Source of the DNA: Burkholderia paludis
Lineage (GTDB): Bacteria > Pseudomonadota > Gammaproteobacteria > Burkholderiales > Burkholderiaceae
Direction: 5' to 3'
Assembly: GCF_000732615.1 (NCBI RefSeq)
Contig: NZ_JPGL01000038.1
Location: forward strand, 1 to 64,000
Length of the DNA: 64,000 nt
Positions within the stretch are counted from its first letter, which is position 1. Every line of letters begins with the position of its first letter. The notes beneath the pieces are model-generated. The model was not told the DNA's origin. It saw only the letters and a list, made by a program, of their open reading frames with translations, and did not search any database. The position numbers and the translations under genes are program-made. Shown in pieces: positions 63,401 to 64,000 of this stretch.

Positions 63401-64000
63401 CGAGCAGATGCTGACGGGCCTCACCGATTCGCAACGCAAGTCGCTGCGTCCGCTGCTCGTGCGGCCGCTGATGCAGGCGTTCGCGGTCGTGATCCAGCCG
63501 GCCAGCGCCGAAGTCAACAAGGTGTGGAACGCGCAGGTCTACCAGCCGTTCCAGAACTCGCTCGCGACGAAGTACCCGTTCGCGGCGAACGCGAAGGTCG
63601 AGGCCGGCGCCGGCGAGATCGCGCAGGTGTTCGGCCCGGACGGCTCCATCGCGAAGTTCGTCGGCACGACGCTCGGGCCGCTCGCGGTGCGCCGCGGCGA
63701 CACGCTCGCCGCCCGCACGTGGGGCGACATGGGCATCGGGCTCACGCCGGACTTCACGAACGGCTTCGCACGCTGGGTCGCGCCGCTCGCGGGCGGCGCC
63801 GCAGGCAGCGCGGCGGCGGCGTCCGAGCCGCAGACCGTGTTCCAGATCCTGCCGCAGCCGAGCACGGGCACGACGGAGTACACGATCGCGATCGACGGCC
63901 AGCAACTGCGCTACCGCAACACGCCGCCGCAGTGGACCAACTTCGTGTGGCCGAACCCGCAAGGCTCGCCGGGCGCGACGCTGGCCGCGACGACCTTCGA
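60402..64000 (+). CDS. tssM: Type VI secretion protein TssM (IcmF family), partial
   Basis: The first 1199 residues of TssM; the C-terminus is outside the window. TssM forms, with TssJ and TssL, the inner-to-outer membrane channel of the T6SS. Visible: two N-terminal transmembrane helices (about 13-31 and 36-57), a cytoplasmic NTPase-like domain with Walker A GNPAAGKS at residues 137-144, a third helix near 447-466 (ATFFGFVAALALALGGWTWS), and then the long periplasmic region, including a low-complexity Ala/Gln/Pro-rich linker near 590-625 and the IcmF and DUF1215-like parts. The start follows a long spacer and is probably separately transcribed. Confidence 0.95.
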   Translation, partial: MQRILNVLTHPRTLSIVGIVALAAILFIVADMLQLPFLWAAIAFAAILALWLVVALWRRWRVKRANRQLGQVLEEQAETGKIAAPAAAALAPDAKTADLDVLRTRLSDAVKTIKTSKIGQVAGGSALYELPWYIVIGNPAAGKSSAVLNSGLQFPFADKNSAVIHGIGGTRNCDWFFTTEGILLDTAGRYSVHEEDRSEWLGFLGLLKRYRPKAPINGIIVTASIAELTGNRPEFAINLAKNLRQRVQELTEKLEVFAPVYVMFTKADLITGFTEFFSSSDKHEYDRVWGATLPYEPDDKRDVVAQFDTHFEELYEGLKEISVAQLSLSRGNQLSPGQLSFPLEFSTIKPSLRAFLATLFENNPFQYKPIFRGFYFTSALQEGETNSTAAQRIASRFGLDANALPKPHSAFSKNGFFLRDLFSKVIFADRQTVRQFASPTKTRLRYATFFGFVAALALALGGWTWSTIGNQQLVANVQADLDNVTRLQQGRNDLQSRLQAMDILEDRIEQLEQFRRDKPLSVSLGLYQGDRLEQHLLTEYYNGVRQILLAPVSQNLASFMKDVNAHPEQLVPMTRPPESGAVQGGPIPVSTNAAGVAQQAGAAQAASGAVPAAAAQQPAAPQGGLYSDASPTNVQDAYNALKTYLMLSDKRHVEQAHLTDQLARFWRGWLETNRGNMPRDEMIKSAERMISFYLSRVNDDDWPMIDANLALVDQTRENLRRVVRGMPARQRVYEEIKARASTRFAPMTIARIVGDGNQSLVAGSYAIPGTFTREAWFDYVQPAIRDAATKELQAKDWVLNTSTQDDLTLEGSPEQIQKTLVGMYKTEYAQHWQKFMQGIAVQGFSSFGQAVDGMNRLGDPQDSPIRKILETAYDQTSWDNPSLANVTIKKAQTGVVNWVKQLFSRSQAGQMAAANIDINGNPAEVPMGPIGQEFVGLARIVATHDGTSMLKSYMDSLSKVRTRFNVIKNQGDPGPGARQLMQQTLDGNGSELADSLKLVDEQMLTGLTDSQRKSLRPLLVRPLMQAFAVVIQPASAEVNKVWNAQVYQPFQNSLATKYPFAANAKVEAGAGEIAQVFGPDGSIAKFVGTTLGPLAVRRGDTLAARTWGDMGIGLTPDFTNGFARWVAPLAGGAAGSAAAASEPQTVFQILPQPSTGTTEYTIAIDGQQLRYRNTPPQWTNFVWPNPQGSPGATLAATTF

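Noticed and set aside
60465..63962. 1165-codon open frame on the minus strand
   Set aside because: It lies antisense to tssM, which has clear TssM motifs. Arg/Val/Ala-rich content is the normal shadow in GC-rich DNA.

Overview
The window is GC-rich, gene-dense chromosomal DNA from a betaproteobacterium, most probably the Burkholderia cepacia complex, chromosome 1. This rests on codon bias, on protein matches recalled from memory, and on the combination of a split phenylacetate (paa) cluster, an rpe-gph-trpEGDC block, hemA-prfA-prmC-grxD-ubiX and a type VI secretion locus. No database was consulted. I see no insertion sequence, prophage, CRISPR array, rRNA or tRNA.

Layout. (1) 0-6.8 kb: phenylacetyl-CoA catabolism, with paaF divergent from paaN-paaJ-paaG-paaI-paaK around a palindromic TetR-type (PaaR-like) operator; paaJ carries a one-base deletion. 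(2) 6.9-16.2 kb: mltA, a 47-aa membrane protein and apaG, then rpe-gph, a Trp-rich leader peptide with attenuator, trpE-trpG-trpD-trpC, a CYTH-domain triphosphatase and ung. (3) 16.2-22.3 kb: azoR, an M61 peptidase, dsbC, a UbiH-family hydroxylase and ychF. (4) 22.5-29.6 kb: accessory transport and regulation, with a LysR/MFS pair, a GabP-type permease, a YjbR protein and a second MFS/LysR pair. (5) 29.7-35.3 kb: a DUF3761 protein, ettA, a HAD hydrolase overlapping an isochorismatase-family hydrolase, an Xaa-Pro aminopeptidase and a small membrane protein. (6) 35.4-41.6 kb: a response regulator with a degenerate receiver, hemA, prfA, prmC, grxD, ubiX and a DODA-type dioxygenase. (7) 41.6-58 kb: an APC permease, cspA, a YegD-type Hsp70, a nitroreductase, an MFS/TetR pair with a clear operator, DUF1415, two methyltransferases, a LEA-type lipoprotein, an M1 aminopeptidase lipoprotein, a LysR/quinone-oxidoreductase pair, a XapX mini-protein and a CorA/ZntB transporter. 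(8) 58.2-64 kb: an Ala/Lys-rich membrane protein, a TagX-like M15 peptidase and the start of tssM, which runs off the end.

How genes work together. The paa genes activate phenylacetate (PaaK), isomerise the ring epoxide (PaaG), open the ring (PaaN aldehyde dehydrogenase half) and beta-oxidise the product (PaaF, PaaJ), with PaaI as rescue thioesterase. The trp block makes tryptophan from chorismate; its leader suggests control by tRNA-Trp charging. hemA starts tetrapyrrole synthesis. prfA and prmC form a release-factor/methylase pair. tagX and tssM mark the edge of a T6SS cluster.

Most of the window is ordinary core genome and I found no clear new multi-gene system. The most useful leads are the paaJ frameshift, the trp leader/attenuator, the phosphorylation-deficient response regulator before hemA, several uncharacterised operator-like inverted repeats, and small genes below usual size cut-offs.
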